DNA from: Bacillota bacterium
GTDB taxonomy: Bacteria > Bacillota > Sulfobacillia > JAJZYS01 > JAJYTV01
DNA length: 6,146 bases
Assembly (NCBI GenBank): GCA_021786135.1
Contig: JAJYNV010000081.1
Location: 1 to 6,146, forward strand
Direction of reading: 5' to 3'
Below, piece by piece: positions 5,856 through 6,146 of the stretch (positions within the stretch are counted from its first letter, which is position 1; each line of letters starts with the position of its first letter). The position numbers were made by a program, and so were the translations under genes. A model generated the notes under the pieces. That model had not been told where the DNA came from. It saw only the letters and a program-made list of their open reading frames with translations, and made no database searches.

Positions 5856-5884
5856 TTGACGCTCTCGAGAGCGCGCGCTATCAT
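5856..5884 (+). promoter_or_regulatory. Sigma70-like promoter of tRNA-Ala
   Basis: TTGACG (5856-5861), a 17-base spacer and TATCAT (5879-5884) make a near-consensus promoter. Transcription would start around 5891, about eight bases before the mature tRNA. It diverges from the MarR promoter, with about 20 bp between the two -35 boxes. Confidence 0.7.
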
Positions 5885-5898
5885 ACTCTTTGCGTCGT

Positions 5899-5974
5899 GG
5901 GGGCGTAGCTCAGCTGGGAGAGCGATAGGTTCGCAATCTATAGGTCAGGGGTTCGAATCCCCTCGCCTCCACCA
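5899..5974 (+). tRNA. tRNA-Ala (anticodon CGC)
   Basis: This is a complete 76-base cloverleaf, CCA included. The acceptor stem is 5899-5905 with 5964-5970 and contains the G3-U70 wobble pair, the alanine identity element. The D arm is 5908-5923. The anticodon stem is 5925-5929 with 5937-5941, ending in a G-U pair at the loop, and the anticodon CGC lies at 5932-5934, reading GCG. The variable loop is AGGTC, and the T arm (5947-5963) holds TTCGAAT. Discriminator A is at 5971 and CCA is encoded at 5972-5974. A five-T run follows at 5978-5982. Anticodon and identity pair agree on alanine. Confidence 0.97.
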
Positions 5975-6146
5975 AGATTTTTGGCTTCACAATGCGGTTT
6001 TTCAGGGATCCGGTCCCGCGACGTGCGAGGCCGGGTCTTGCGTTTGCTAACGGATTTGCTGACGCTTGTCAAGAACCGCCAGTTGCGTTCTGTCTACCCG
6101 CCGGTTTCGCGGCGAAGCATGCATCCAATAAGCCCCATCTAGACTT
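5975..6146. other. Gene-free stretch after the tRNA, weak hairpins only
   Basis: I see no supportable gene in these 172 bases. Two stem-loops are present. One is imperfect, with 13-base arms at 6007-6019 and 6025-6037 containing two G-U pairs and one mismatch. The other is CGCCG/CGGCG (6099-6103 with 6110-6114). Neither is followed by a T run, so neither is a convincing intrinsic terminator. The first could still help end or process the tRNA transcript. Confidence 0.5.

Noticed and set aside
5288..5884. 198-residue version of the MarR regulator starting at ATG 5884
   Set aside because: It would run through its own promoter and operator and overlap the -10 box of the tRNA promoter. The GTG at 5761 has a good ribosome binding site and gives the normal family length.
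5947..5974. tRNA 3' end as an integration (att) site
   Set aside because: No second copy of the tRNA 3' end and no integrase are present in this window, so there is nothing to support an integrated element here.
6007..6037. Intrinsic terminator after the tRNA
   Set aside because: The stem is imperfect and is followed by CTTGCGTTTGC rather than a T run, so it is kept only as a weak hairpin.

Overview
The window looks like accessory or lightly rearranged chromosome of a high-GC Gram-negative bacterium, probably a proteobacterium. The grounds are strong G/C preference at third codon positions, a tRNA gene with an encoded CCA end, and a proteobacterial-looking group II intron. The genus cannot be named from the sequence alone.

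Left part (about 1-2050, + strand): after 99 bases of flanking DNA, possibly the tail of an upstream gene ending at 87, there is a nearly complete group II intron of about 1.95 kb. Its parts can be read directly: a GTGCG 5' end at 100, an EBS1 hairpin (286-313) whose loop pairs perfectly with the last six exon bases (94-99), a reverse transcriptase/maturase ORF (600-1887) in the domain IV position, domain V (1902-1934) and a domain VI stem with a bulged branch-point A (A2045). The reverse transcriptase is broken by one extra G in a G8 run exactly in its PQGG-PVSP motif, so the catalytic FADD motif is out of frame. The tip of domain VI carries an unusual insert of about 86 bases that is open in one short frame.

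Centre and right (2058-5761, - strand): a two-gene operon of a MarR-type regulator and a 1077-residue MMPL/RND-superfamily exporter, overlapping by four bases (TTGA). The exporter has the two family Asp-Tyr pairs in its membrane segments. Its second extracytoplasmic loop carries about 300 residues of xxxLxxG-type heptads that fall into two equal arms of about 20 heptads around a Pro/Gly/Trp turn, which predicts a very long antiparallel coiled-coil hairpin. A sigma70-like promoter and a 31-bp concentric dyad lie ahead of the regulator, suggesting autorepression and co-regulation of the pump. The intron sits a few bases beyond the exporter's stop codon, in opposite orientation, and seems not to damage it.

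Far right (5856-6146): a divergent, near-consensus promoter drives a tRNA-Ala(CGC) gene (5899-5974). The last 172 bases hold weak hairpins but no gene that I can support. The most noteworthy items are the long heptad hairpin of the exporter, the enlarged intron domain VI, and the homopolymer frameshift in the maturase.
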